This document shows, piece after piece, positions 34,328 through 44,622 of a stretch of DNA of 64,000 bases (positions are counted from its first letter, which is position 1; each line of letters opens with the position of its first letter). Position numbers and translations under genes: made by a program. The notes beneath the pieces were generated by a model that made no database searches, had not been told where the DNA came from, and saw only the letters and a program-made list of their open reading frames with translations. The DNA is from Streptomyces sp. SUK 48 (GTDB lineage Bacteria > Actinomycetota > Actinomycetes > Streptomycetales > Streptomycetaceae): assembly GCF_009650765.1 (NCBI RefSeq), contig NZ_CP045740.1, positions 4,130,001 through 4,194,000 of the forward strand, written 5' to 3'.

Positions 34328-35799
34328 ACAAGCCCCTGCGCCGGATCGCGATCTTCTGCGGCCTGCTCGTGCTGGCCCTGCTCGTCCGCGACAACTACCT
34401 CCAGTACGTCAAGGCCGACAGCCTGCGCACCGACCCGCTCAACCGGCGGGTCGCCATCGAGCGCTACTCCGCGCCGCGCGGCGACATCATCGTGGACGGC
34501 AACCCGGTGACCGGCTCGGTCGAGGTCAAGCACGGCGACTTCAAGTACAAGCGCACGTACAAGAACGGGCCCATGTGGGCCCCGGTGACCGGCTTCTCCT
34601 CCCAGGCGTTCGGCGGCACCCAGCTGGAGAACCTGGACGACGGCATCCTCACCGGCAACGACGACCGGCTCTTCTTCCGCAACACCCTGGACATGATCAC
34701 GGGCAAGCCGAAGCAGGGCGGCAATGTCGTCACCACGCTCAACGGCGCCGCGCAGAAGGCCGCGTACAACGGCCTGAAGGGGGTCGGCGGCAAGGGCGCG
34801 GTCGCCGCCCTCGACCCGGCCACCGGCAAGATCCTGGCGCTGGCCTCGTACCCGTCGTACGACCCCTCGTCCTTCGCGGGGAACACCGACGACGACGCCA
34901 AGGCCAGGAACAAGCTCCTGAAGGAGAACGACCCGGCCGACCCGATGCTCAACCGGGCGCTGCGCGAGACCTACCCGCCGGGCTCCACCTTCAAGGTGGT
35001 CACCGCGGCGGCGGCGCTGGAGAACGGCAAGTACACCTCGGCCGACCAGCCGACCGACTCGCCGCTGCCGTACATCATGCCGGGCACCACGACCCCGCTG
35101 CCCAACGAGGGCAATCTGCCCTGCAAGAACGCCACCATGCGGGTCGCGCTCCAGTACTCCTGCAACACCGTCTTCGGCAAGATCGGCGCCGACCTCGGCA
35201 ACGCCAAGATGCTGGCGGAGGCGAAGAAGTTCGGCTTCGACGCGCAGCAGTTCACCCCGGTCCGCTCCAACGCCTCGGTGTTCTCGGACAACATGAACGC
35301 CTCGCAGACCGCGCTGTCCTCCATCGGCCAGTACAACACCGCCGCGACCCCGCTCCAGATGGCCATGGTCGCCTCGGCGGTCGCCGACGACGGCAAGCTG
35401 ATGAAGCCGTACATGGTGGACGAGCTGGAGGCTTCCAACCTCGACCCGGTGGAGAAGACCAAGCCGCAGGAGATGAGCCGGCCGCTGTCTCCGCAGAACG
35501 CGCAGGTCCTCCAGTCGATGATGGAGACCGTGGTCGAGAAGGGCACCGGTACCAACGCCCGGATCTCCGGCGTCAAGGTCGGCGGCAAGACCGGTACCGC
35601 CCAGCACGGTGTGGCCAACAGCGCCAATCCGTACGCCTGGTTCATCTCCTACGCCAAGCTGCCCGACGGCAGCTCCCCGGTGGCCGTGGCCGTGGTCGTC
35701 GAGGACGAGCACGCCAACCGTGACGACATCTCCGGCGGCGGCCTGGCCGCACCGATCGCGAAGAACGTGATGGAGGCGGTCATCAACTCCAAGAAGTGA
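34324..35799 (+). CDS. pbpA: Class B penicillin-binding protein PbpA
   Basis: 491 aa transpeptidase anchored by one N-terminal TM (RIAIFCGLLVLALLV). Penicillin-binding motifs: SxxK as STFK (Ser221), SxN as SCN (residues 279-281) and KTG at residues 422-424. Size and PGSTFKVVTAAAALE agree with the PbpA group that partners RodA. ATG overlaps the rodA stop. Cross-links septal/lateral peptidoglycan outside the membrane; target of PknB in mycobacteria. Confidence 0.94.
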   Translation: MNKPLRRIAIFCGLLVLALLVRDNYLQYVKADSLRTDPLNRRVAIERYSAPRGDIIVDGNPVTGSVEVKHGDFKYKRTYKNGPMWAPVTGFSSQAFGGTQLENLDDGILTGNDDRLFFRNTLDMITGKPKQGGNVVTTLNGAAQKAAYNGLKGVGGKGAVAALDPATGKILALASYPSYDPSSFAGNTDDDAKARNKLLKENDPADPMLNRALRETYPPGSTFKVVTAAAALENGKYTSADQPTDSPLPYIMPGTTTPLPNEGNLPCKNATMRVALQYSCNTVFGKIGADLGNAKMLAEAKKFGFDAQQFTPVRSNASVFSDNMNASQTALSSIGQYNTAATPLQMAMVASAVADDGKLMKPYMVDELEASNLDPVEKTKPQEMSRPLSPQNAQVLQSMMETVVEKGTGTNARISGVKVGGKTGTAQHGVANSANPYAWFISYAKLPDGSSPVAVAVVVEDEHANRDDISGGGLAAPIAKNVMEAVINSKK

Positions 35800-35981
35800 C
35801 GAGCGGAAGTGACGACCATCACATCCACTTCACAAGGACGCACGTTGCGGTACCGGTCCGATATCGGGATCCGGGCTTGGCCAGGTCATACAAAGGGAGC
35901 CGGGTACCGTAGGCCCGGACGGCAGCCTCGGCGCACAGCGATGTGACGGCCGGGACCGACGGAGAGGGCTGGTAGGTAGCT

Positions 35982-37979
<1,998 letters not shown>

Positions 37980-37998
37980 CCCGGCCGTACGAGCGAGC

Positions 37999-38030
37999 GG
38001 GCCCCCGCCGGAGGATTCCGGCGGGGGCCC
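37999..38030. terminator. Bidirectional terminator pknB / sortase
   Basis: Perfect 14-bp stem GGGCCCCCGCCGGA / TCCGGCGGGGGCCC with loop GGAT, between the convergent pknB and sortase genes. Confidence 0.88.
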
Positions 38031-38051
38031 ACTCGTGTTCCCGGGGTGCGC

Positions 38052-38801
38052 TCAGCGCAGCTCCGCCGGGGGCGTCCGCTTGCTGTCGACCTTCTGCACC
38101 CGGACCAGTTCGCCCCACACGACGTAGCGGTAGCGCGAGGTGTAGACGGGGGTGCAGGTGGTCAGCGTGATGTAGTGGCCGGGCTTCTTCCAGCCGGACT
38201 CCTTGGGCACCGCGTCGACGACGCCGACGTCGTACTTCGAGGTCTCCGGGAGGATCGAGGCGACCTTGTACACGTACCAGTCGTCCCGGGTCTCGAAGAC
38301 GATCGGGTCGCCCTTCTCGAGCTTGTCGATGTTGTGGAACTTCGCGCCGTGGCCGTCGCGGTGGGCGGCCAGGGTGAAGTTCCCCTTCTTGCCGGTCATC
38401 GGGAGCATCGACTTGACCGGGTCGGTGTAGTAGCCGGCGACACCGTTGTTGAGGACGTCGGTGCTGGTGCCCTTCTCGACCAGGACCGAGCCGTTGTCCA
38501 TCGCGGGCACGTGCAGGAAGCCGATGCCGTCCTTGGTGTCCAGGGCGCCGGGCCCGGGGTCCGGGCTCTGCGCCCAGTGCTCGCGCACCTTGTCGGCCTC
38601 CCGGTCGGCCTTGCGGTCCGCCAGCACGTTCGTCCACCACAGCGAGTAGACGACGAAGAGGCCGAGCAACACGCCCACGGTGATGAGCAGTTCACCGAAG
38701 ACGCTGACGGCCTGCGCGATCCTGCCCGGACGTCGCCGTCCGGCGGGCTCCGGGTCGGGCGCGGCAGTGTGTTCTTCGGTCTCGTCGGCGGTCGCTGCCA
38801 C
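38052..38801 (-). CDS. Class E sortase (SrtE2-like)
   Basis: 249 aa membrane transpeptidase. Acidic/Pro N terminus, one TM at about 35-56 (VFGELLITVGVLLGLFVVYS) and a C-terminal sortase barrel with catalytic His147 (LAAHRDGHG), Cys216 (TLTTCTP) and Arg in TSRYRYVVWG. The TLTTC signature is that of class E, which in S. coelicolor (SrtE1, SrtE2) anchors LAxTG chaplins needed for aerial hyphae. Fifteen bases downstream of the second sortase gene on the same strand. Ending at a bidirectional terminator it is the last gene of the run. Confidence 0.92.
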   Translation of the reverse strand: MAATADETEEHTAAPDPEPAGRRRPGRIAQAVSVFGELLITVGVLLGLFVVYSLWWTNVLADRKADREADKVREHWAQSPDPGPGALDTKDGIGFLHVPAMDNGSVLVEKGTSTDVLNNGVAGYYTDPVKSMLPMTGKKGNFTLAAHRDGHGAKFHNIDKLEKGDPIVFETRDDWYVYKVASILPETSKYDVGVVDAVPKESGWKKPGHYITLTTCTPVYTSRYRYVVWGELVRVQKVDSKRTPPAELR

Positions 38802-38816
38802 AGTGGTTCCTAGCCC

Positions 38817-39868
38817 TTACTCGATGAGCGCGTCCGGCTTGCCCTTGCTGCGGGGGCGTACCTCGACCATCTTGCCCCAGACGATCAGCCGGTACTTGCT
38901 GGTGAACTCCGGTGTACAGGTGGTCAGGGTGATGTAGCGGCCGGCCTTGGTGAAGCCCGAGCCCGGCGGGACCGGGTCCAGCACGCTGGTGTTGGACGGC
39001 GAGGTGACCGGGAGGGTCGACGTCACCTTGTAGACGTAGTACGTGTCCTGGGTCTCCACCACCACGGGGTCGCCGGGGGTGAGCCTGTTGATGTAACGGA
39101 AGGGCTCCCCATGGGTGTTGCGGTGTGCCGCGAGCCCGAAGTTACCGGTCCTGGCGTCCGGCATCGCCGTCTTCAGCGGCGCCTCGCCGTAGTGCCCGAC
39201 CATGCCCTTGTCGAGGACCTTGGTGGTACTGACGCCCTCCGCGATCGGCGCCACCACGTCCAGCTTGGGTATGTGCAGGATGGCGAAGCCCTGTCCGGGC
39301 GCGAAGACCCCCGGATTGCGCTTGCCGTTCGCCCAGTCGTCCTGGAGGTGATGGGCCTCGCTGCCGGCCTGCGCGTGCGCGCGGACGTTGGTCCACCACA
39401 GCTGGTAGGTGACGAACAGCAGCATCAGCACACCGGTGGTGATGAACACCTCGCCGATCGCGCGGCTCGCGATCACGCCGGGCCCCGGCTTGGCCAGCCG
39501 CGCCCGCCGCCGGGCCTCGACGCGGGTCAGCGGCCGGTCCGGATCGTCCTCGGCCCAGGCCGGGGGTCCCCGGCCGCGGGCGCACCGGAGACCGTACGCG
39601 CGGCCACCGGGTCCTGCCGGCCGCCACGGCGCCCGCCGCGCCGCTTGGCGGCCTTTCTGCGGGCCGCACGGCCGCCGGGGGCGGGGACGGGGCCGGAGGG
39701 GTCCGCCGGGGCTCCAGAGGCCCCTGCGGGCCCCGCGGACGACGGATCGGCGACCCGCAGGGCCATCGTCTCCGCGTCGGAGGGAGGTTCGCAGGGCGCA
39801 CCGCCGGGGGACGCGTGCGGTTCCCCGCCGCCGTACACGTCCTCGCGCTCGGGGCGCAGGGCGGTCAC
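38817..39868 (-). pseudogene. Class E sortase (SrtE1-like) split by an apparent frameshift
   Basis: The C-terminal part is a complete sortase: TM (VFITTGVLMLLFVTYQLWW), LAAHRNTHGEPFRYINRL and TLTTCTPEFTSKYRLIVWG. The plausible N terminus lies in another frame: GTG at 39868 overlaps the trpG stop (GTGA) and reads VTALRPEREDVYGGGEPHAS to about RRKAAKRRGGRRGGRQDP, stopping at 39527. The in-frame upstream sequence of the sortase domain is Arg/Pro-rich shadow. A one-base loss near the run GGGGGTCCCC at 39562-39571 would join the frames (DDPDRPLTRVEARRRARLA follows). Sequencing error, true mutation or start within the second frame are all possible. Confidence 0.7.
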
Positions 39869-40503
39869 GCCGTGGCCCTGCCCACCACCGGGGCGAGCCC
39901 CGCCGACCTCGCCACGGCACCCTGGTCGCCGCACTCCGCCAGCCAGTTGGCCAGCATCCGGTGCCCGTGCTCGGTCAGCACCGACTCCGGGTGGAACTGC
40001 ACACCCTCGACGGGCAGCTCACGGTGGCGCAGGCCCATGATGATGCCGTCGTGCGTACGGGCCGTGACCTCCAGCTCGGCCGGGACCGTCGCGGGCTCGG
40101 CGGCCAGGGAGTGGTAGCGGGTCGCGATGAAGGGGGAGGGCAGCCCGGCGAAAACGCCCTTGCCCCGGTGCTCGACCGGGGAGGTCTTGCCGTGCAGCAG
40201 CTCGGGCGCCCGGTCCACCACGCCGCCGTACGCCACCTGCATCGACTGCATGCCCAGGCACACGCCGAAGACCGGCACCCCGGTGGCCGCGCAGTGCCGG
40301 ACCATGTCCACGCAGACGCCGGCCTGCTCGGGGGCGCCGGGCCCGGGGGAGAGCAGGACGCCGTCGAAGCCGTCCTGCGCGTGGGCGGTCGACACCTCGT
40401 CGTTGCGCAGCACCTCGCACTCGGCGCCCAGCTGGTACAGGTACTGGACGAGGTTGAAGACGAAGCTGTCGTAGTTGTCCACGACGAGAATGCGCGCGCT
40501 CAC
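39865..40503 (-). CDS. TrpG-type glutamine amidotransferase (anthranilate/ADC synthase component II)
   Basis: 212 aa from GTG at 40503. Class I glutamine amidotransferase: ILVVDNYDSFVFNLVQYLYQ, LLSPGPGAPEQAG, catalytic Cys in FGVCLGMQSM and the His/Glu pair in GVQFHPESVLTEHG. Gives ammonia to a chorismate-using partner, for tryptophan or p-aminobenzoate; no component I gene is nearby. Starts four bases inside the preceding small membrane-protein gene (GTGA) and overlaps the sortase N-terminal frame, so it is embedded in the sortase operon. Confidence 0.92.
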   Translation of the reverse strand: MSARILVVDNYDSFVFNLVQYLYQLGAECEVLRNDEVSTAHAQDGFDGVLLSPGPGAPEQAGVCVDMVRHCAATGVPVFGVCLGMQSMQVAYGGVVDRAPELLHGKTSPVEHRGKGVFAGLPSPFIATRYHSLAAEPATVPAELEVTARTHDGIIMGLRHRELPVEGVQFHPESVLTEHGHRMLANWLAECGDQGAVARSAGLAPVVGRATA

Positions 40504-40661
40504 TGGTTGTCCACCGTCACATCGTTGAAGGGCAGCAGCGGCTCGGCCCACGGGAAGACGTACTGGAACAGGACGTAGACCACCGCCAGGACCAGGACGA
40601 CGGAGACCAGCAACTTCACCCACACGTTTCCCGGCAGATGCCGCCAGAACCAGCCGTACAT
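40500..40661 (-). CDS. Small conserved-type membrane protein (53 aa)
   Basis: ATG at 40661, reading MYGWFWRHLPGNVWVKLLVS, one hydrophobic span (VKLLVSVVLVLAVVYVLFQY) and the tail FPWAEPLLPFNDVTVDNQ. The stop overlaps the trpG start (GTGA), typical of translational coupling, and codon use is gene-like. Its function is unknown; location in the sortase/trpG run suggests an envelope role. Confidence 0.78.
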   Translation of the reverse strand: MYGWFWRHLPGNVWVKLLVSVVLVLAVVYVLFQYVFPWAEPLLPFNDVTVDNQ

Positions 40662-40722
40662 GCCGTCCTTGCCGTCCCTTCCGTATCCCTACGGCACCAG
40701 ACACACGCCGTACGTCACCAGA

Positions 40723-41421
40723 CTAGCGGCGCAGCGCGTCCGGTTCGCCTGACTCCACGGGCCGGGTGGAGTCCAGATGCGCCCAGACGATCAGCCGGTG
40801 ACTGTGGCCCCACTCGGGATCGCACGTGGTCAGGGTCAGATAGCGGCCCGGACGCGGGTAACCGGACTTCTCTGGCACAGGGTCGATGACGCCGATGTCC
40901 GTCGGGACGGTTTTGTAGGGCCCTTTGTCGATCCGATACGTGAACCAGGTGGTCCCGTCGGTGAGCACCACCGCGTCCCCGGGCCGCAGCCGGGGGAAGT
41001 CCTTGAGCGGATCGCCGTACGTGCGCCGGTGCCCGGCCACCGCGAAATTGCCCACCTGGCCGAGCCGGGCGGTGCCGCCGTAGTGCGCGAGCCCCTTCGC
41101 GAGCACGTCCCGGCCGGTGCCTTCGAGGACGGGCTTGTTCCACGTGGAACCGAGCCGGGGGATGTACATGATCGCGAAGGGCCTGCCGTAGTGGTACGGC
41201 GCCGGGGGCGGGGGCGCGGCGGCGGGGTCCGCCGGAGCCGCGGTGGCCGTCGCGGCCGGCACGCTGCCCGTCGACCACTGCCGGTGCAGCTGGTCGATCT
41301 GGTCGTCCATGGCGCCGTCGGCGCGTACGCCGGTCCAGAAGAGGACGTAGGCGACGAAGAGCACGATCAGGGTGCCCGCGGTGACGCACAGCTCGCTGAG
41401 GGTCCTCACGATCAGGCGCAC
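40723..41421 (-). CDS. Third class E-like sortase
   Basis: 232 aa from GTG at 41421. Almost no cytosolic part; TM at residues 10-31 (ELCVTAGTLIVLFVAYVLFW), an Ala/Pro spacer (residues 52-76) and a sortase domain with GHRRTYGDPLKDFPRL (His), TLTTCDPEWGHSHRLIVWA (Cys200, Arg209). The Asp after TLTTC replaces the Thr of the other two. Substrate is unknown. 62 bp upstream of the 53-aa gene. A parS-like palindrome lies inside the gene. Confidence 0.9.
   Translation of the reverse strand: MRLIVRTLSELCVTAGTLIVLFVAYVLFWTGVRADGAMDDQIDQLHRQWSTGSVPAATATAAPADPAAAPPPPAPYHYGRPFAIMYIPRLGSTWNKPVLEGTGRDVLAKGLAHYGGTARLGQVGNFAVAGHRRTYGDPLKDFPRLRPGDAVVLTDGTTWFTYRIDKGPYKTVPTDIGVIDPVPEKSGYPRPGRYLTLTTCDPEWGHSHRLIVWAHLDSTRPVESGEPDALRR
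41137..41150. promoter_or_regulatory. parS-like variant inside sortase gene
   Basis: GTTCCACGTGGAAC is a perfect palindrome differing from parS at one symmetric position pair (12 of 14 bases). The left half equals the B. subtilis parS half GTTCCACGTG. It may bind ParB more weakly. Confidence 0.5.
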
Positions 41422-41442
41422 CGGCGGCTCCTGGGCGGGCGG

Positions 41443-42258
41443 CTACTGCACGGGCTTCGCGTAGTGCAGGTCCACTGTGCCGGAGTAACCCGGAAGAGTC
41501 ACCGTGCCGTCGTCGGTGACTTTCCAGCCGAGGCCGTAGACGTTGACGTAGACCATGTAGGTCTGGATCGCCTTGCTGTCCGCGAGCGACTGCTGGAGCC
41601 GCCCCGGGTCCCCGATCGCCGTGATCTTGTACGGCGGTGAGTAGACGCGCCCCTGGAGGATCAGCGTGTTGCCGACGCAGCGGACCGCGCTGGTGGAGAT
41701 CAGCCGCTGGTCCATGACCTTGATGCCCTTGGCGCCGCCCTGCCACAGGGCGTTCACCACGGCCTGGAGGTCCTGCTGGTGGATGACCAGGTAGTCGGGC
41801 TGCGGCGGGGGGTAGCCGGGGAGCTTGGCGGTGGCGTTGGGCGGGGCGTCGTTCAGGGTGACGGTGACCGCCTTGCCGGTGAGCTCCTGGGTGCCCGCGC
41901 TCTTCTCCAGGCCGGTCAGCCGCCGGTCCTGGGCCTTGGTGCTGCCGCCGTCGCTCTTCGCCAGGGACTCCACGCCGTCGCGCAGGGAGGCGTTGGACTC
42001 GTCCAGGTCCTTGTTCTTGCGGCTGCGCTGCTGGATCAGGTCGGACAGCTTCAGCAGGGAGCCGTCCTGGCGGATGTCGGTGCCCTTGGCCGTGTCGAAG
42101 CTGGTGAAGAAGATCAGGCCGGCGAGCGCGAAGACGGCCGCGGTGAGCATCCGCACCGGGCGCACCCGCGGACCGCGACGGGAGCCGGAACCCATTGCTC
42201 CCGTACCGGGGGAGTCGGCAGAATTGCTCAACGTACCCTTGCTCTCCTTCGGCGCCAC
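41443..42258 (-). CDS. DUF881 membrane-anchored protein
   Basis: 271 aa from GTG at 42258; an ATG at 42195 (GGGAG just upstream) gives 250 aa. One TM (LTAAVFALAGLIFFTSFDTA), a coiled-coil stretch (LIQQRSRKNKDLDESNASLR) and a DUF881 domain: GKAVTVTLNDAPP, DYLVIHQQDLQAVVNALWQG and GAKGIKVMDQRLISTSAVRC. In actinobacteria DUF881 proteins lie near crgA and sortases and are thought to act in envelope/division; the molecular function is not known. Divergent from crgA. Confidence 0.88.
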   Translation of the reverse strand: MAPKESKGTLSNSADSPGTGAMGSGSRRGPRVRPVRMLTAAVFALAGLIFFTSFDTAKGTDIRQDGSLLKLSDLIQQRSRKNKDLDESNASLRDGVESLAKSDGGSTKAQDRRLTGLEKSAGTQELTGKAVTVTLNDAPPNATAKLPGYPPPQPDYLVIHQQDLQAVVNALWQGGAKGIKVMDQRLISTSAVRCVGNTLILQGRVYSPPYKITAIGDPGRLQQSLADSKAIQTYMVYVNVYGLGWKVTDDGTVTLPGYSGTVDLHYAKPVQ

Positions 42259-42382
42259 GGAAGCACTACGCTAACGGACGCCCGGGGGAGCACACAGAGT
42301 CGTCATGTTGGCCACTTGTACGCTGCCCGAGCCCGACCAGTTACCTGCGCGGCCACGCAGCGCATCGACAGGAGAGACCCTC

Positions 42383-42637
42383 GTGCCGAAGTCACGTATC
42401 CGCAAGAAGGCCGACTTCACGCCGCCGCCGGCGAAGCAGGCCGCGGCGATCAAGCTGAACAACCACGGCTGGGTCGCGCCGGTCATGCTGGCCATGTTCG
42501 TCATCGGCCTGGCCTGGATCGTCGTCTTCTATGTGACCGACGGCTCGCTGCCCATCGACGCGCTGGACAACTGGAACATCGTGGTCGGCTTCGGCTTCAT
42601 CGCCGCCGGTTTTGGTGTCTCCACGCAGTGGAAGTGA
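42383..42637 (+). CDS. crgA: CrgA, cell division/sporulation septation regulator
   Basis: 84 aa from GTG at 42383 (AGGAGAGACCCTC upstream), the same length as Streptomyces Crg[21 protein letters not shown] at the N terminus, then two TM segments ([20 protein letters not shown] and [19 protein letters not shown]) separated by the short [12 protein letters not shown] loop. CrgA inhibits FtsZ ring formation and coordinates growth with aerial septation. Divergent from DUF881. Confidence 0.95.
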   Translation: MPKSRIRKKADFTPPPAKQAAAIKLNNHGWVAPVMLAMFVIGLAWIVVFYVTDGSLPIDALDNWNIVVGFGFIAAGFGVSTQWK

Positions 42638-42649
42638 CGCGGCTCCCCT

Positions 42650-42862
42650 GAGTTATCCACAGGACCGAGGATTTCCACAGCACCCTGGGGAAAAGACTAC
42701 GATCTGTGGATAACTCATCGGGCGTTGACGCCAGTACGACTGCCGTACCGGTGGTCACACACCCGTTCGCACCCAGGGCGACCTGCGAAAACACATCCGA
42801 GCGGTAACAGGCCCAGCTGATACCGCACCGTGTGCACAAGATCCGGCACCCGCTGTGGACAA
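42650..42862. repeat. DnaA-box cluster between crgA and rhomboid gene
   Basis: A perfect 13-bp inverted repeat GAGTTATCCACAG / CTGTGGATAACTC (42650-42662, 42704-42716) puts two exact TTATCCACA boxes facing each other; a TGTGGACAA box is at 42854-42862 and TGTGCACAA at 42831-42839. The region lies between convergent genes, so promoter use is unlikely. Could be a hairpin terminator as well as DnaA-binding DNA. Confidence 0.65.
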
Positions 42863-42872
42863 CGGTTCGGTA

Positions 42873-43793
42873 TCAAGTGAGCTGGCCCGTCCTGACCAGG
42901 GTGAGAACCGCCACCACCACGAGCACCAGCGCACAGGTGCCGTACTGGATGAGCGCCCGGTGACGGCGCGGGGCGTGCACCATGGCGTAGCCGGTGACGA
43001 CGCCCGCGACCAGGCCGCCGACGTGCGCCTGCCAGGCGATGTTGAAGCCCGGGGTGAAGGTGATGATGAGGTTGATCACCAGCAGGGCGAACAGCGGCCG
43101 CATGTCGTAGTTGAGCCGCCGCATCAGCACACCGGTGGCGCCGAAGAGGCCGAAGATCGCTCCGGAGGCGCCGAGCGAGGGCGCGTTCGGGGCGGCGAGC
43201 AGATAGGTGAGCGCGCTGCCCGCGAGACCGGAGACGGCGTACAGGGCGAGATAGCGGGCGCGGCCGAGCGCCGCCTCCAGGGGACCGCCGATCCACCACA
43301 GGCTGAGCATGTTGAACAGCAGATGCGTGAACCCGGCATGCAGGAACATCGCGGTCAGCAGCCGGTAGTACTGCCCCTGGGCGATGCCCTGCACCCCGGG
43401 GATCAGGGGCGTGTACGCCTGCCCGATCACCTCGAAGCGCTGGGTGAAGCTCTCGCCGACGGCCAGCTGCACCAGGAACAGGGCGATGTTGATCCCGATC
43501 AGCACCTTGGTGACCAGCCGGGGATCGGCCGTCATGGTGCCGCCGGCCATGGTGCGCGGGCGGGCCGCGGCCATGGTGCGTCCGGCGCCCCCGCCGCCCG
43601 GTGCGTGCGGGTGGGCGGGTCCACCCCCGTGGACGCACTCGGGGCACTGGAAGCCGACGGAGGCGCTGACCATGCACGCGGGGCAGATGGGGCGCTCACA
43701 GCGGGTGCAGCGCACCCCGGTCTCACGGTCCGGGTGCCGGTAGCACACGGGCACGCTCCGGGCGTCCGGCGCGCTGCTTGCGACGTGGTCCAT
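42873..43793 (-). CDS. Rhomboid-family intramembrane serine protease
   Basis: 306 aa from ATG at 43793. The first 60 residues contain a B-box-like zinc module: CYRHPDRETGVRCTRCERPI, CPACM and FQCPECV. The membrane part has six TM helices; catalytic Ser in GASGAIFGLFGA (TM4) and His in NIAWQAHVGGLVAG (TM6), with HAGFTHLLFNMLSLWWIG (TM2, oxyanion His/Asn). Cleaves TM helices of unknown partners. Convergent with crgA, downstream of the cyclophilin gene. Confidence 0.93.
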   Translation of the reverse strand: MDHVASSAPDARSVPVCYRHPDRETGVRCTRCERPICPACMVSASVGFQCPECVHGGGPAHPHAPGGGGAGRTMAAARPRTMAGGTMTADPRLVTKVLIGINIALFLVQLAVGESFTQRFEVIGQAYTPLIPGVQGIAQGQYYRLLTAMFLHAGFTHLLFNMLSLWWIGGPLEAALGRARYLALYAVSGLAGSALTYLLAAPNAPSLGASGAIFGLFGATGVLMRRLNYDMRPLFALLVINLIITFTPGFNIAWQAHVGGLVAGVVTGYAMVHAPRRHRALIQYGTCALVLVVVAVLTLVRTGQLT

Positions 43794-43889
43794 GATCCCC
43801 TCGCTCTTTCTGGCACTCCCCCGGCACATACCCCGCCCCGCCCATCCTTACGGACGAGCGGGGCGTTTGGTTCCCCGTGGGGCGTCGTG

Positions 43890-44420
43890 TCAGCCCTCGC
43901 GGGTCTCGACGACGACCGACTCGATCACGACGTCCTGGGCCGGACGGTCGTTGCGACCGGTCTTCACGGCCGCGATCTCGTCCACGATCTTCTGGCCGGC
44001 CGGGTCGGTGACCTCGCCGAAGATGGTGTGCTTGCCGGTCAGCCAGGTGGTCGGCGCGACGGTGATGAAGAACTGCGAGCCGTTGGTGCCCGGACCGGCG
44101 TTGGCCATGGCCAGCAGGTAGGGCTTGTTGAAGGACAGGTCGGGGTGGAACTCGTCCTCGAACTTGTAACCCGGGCCGCCGATGCCGGAGCCCAGCGGGT
44201 CGCCGCCCTGGATCATGAAGCCGCTGATGACACGGTGGAAGATCGTGCCGTCGTACAGCGGGTCGTTGCTCTTCTTGCCGGACCCGGGGTGGGTCCACTC
44301 GCGCTCGCCCTTGGCCAGCTCGACAAAGTTCCTGACCGTCTTCGGCGCGTGGTTCGGGAACAGCCGGACCTCGATGTCGCCGTGGTTGGTCTTCAGGGTG
44401 GCGTAAAGCTGCTCAGCCAC
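43890..44420 (-). CDS. Cyclophilin-type peptidyl-prolyl isomerase
   Basis: 176 aa cytosolic enzyme from GTG at 44420, no signal sequence. Cyclophilin residues: FHRVISGFMIQGGD (Arg and Phe/Met/Gln of the active site), GSQFFIT and KHTIFGEV. The insert REWTHPGSGKKSNDPLYDGT is common in actinobacterial PpiA. Speeds X-Pro isomerisation in folding. Confidence 0.94.
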   Translation of the reverse strand: MAEQLYATLKTNHGDIEVRLFPNHAPKTVRNFVELAKGEREWTHPGSGKKSNDPLYDGTIFHRVISGFMIQGGDPLGSGIGGPGYKFEDEFHPDLSFNKPYLLAMANAGPGTNGSQFFITVAPTTWLTGKHTIFGEVTDPAGQKIVDEIAAVKTGRNDRPAQDVVIESVVVETREG

Positions 44421-44622
44421 GATCTGCCTTCCGTCGTCCTATGTCGTCTTCCTGCGACCTCCGATCCTCGCATGGGTGGCCCCGCTCGGCGCCAGTCGGC
44501 CAACCGAAGGAGTTCGCGGCACCCAAATGCCCGTCCGCGCGCGCCGCGAGGACGGTCGGCAGGCATGATCCGTAAAAGGGTGGAAAGTCGAAATCCGTAC
44601 GCCACCGAGGAGGAGGAAACCC

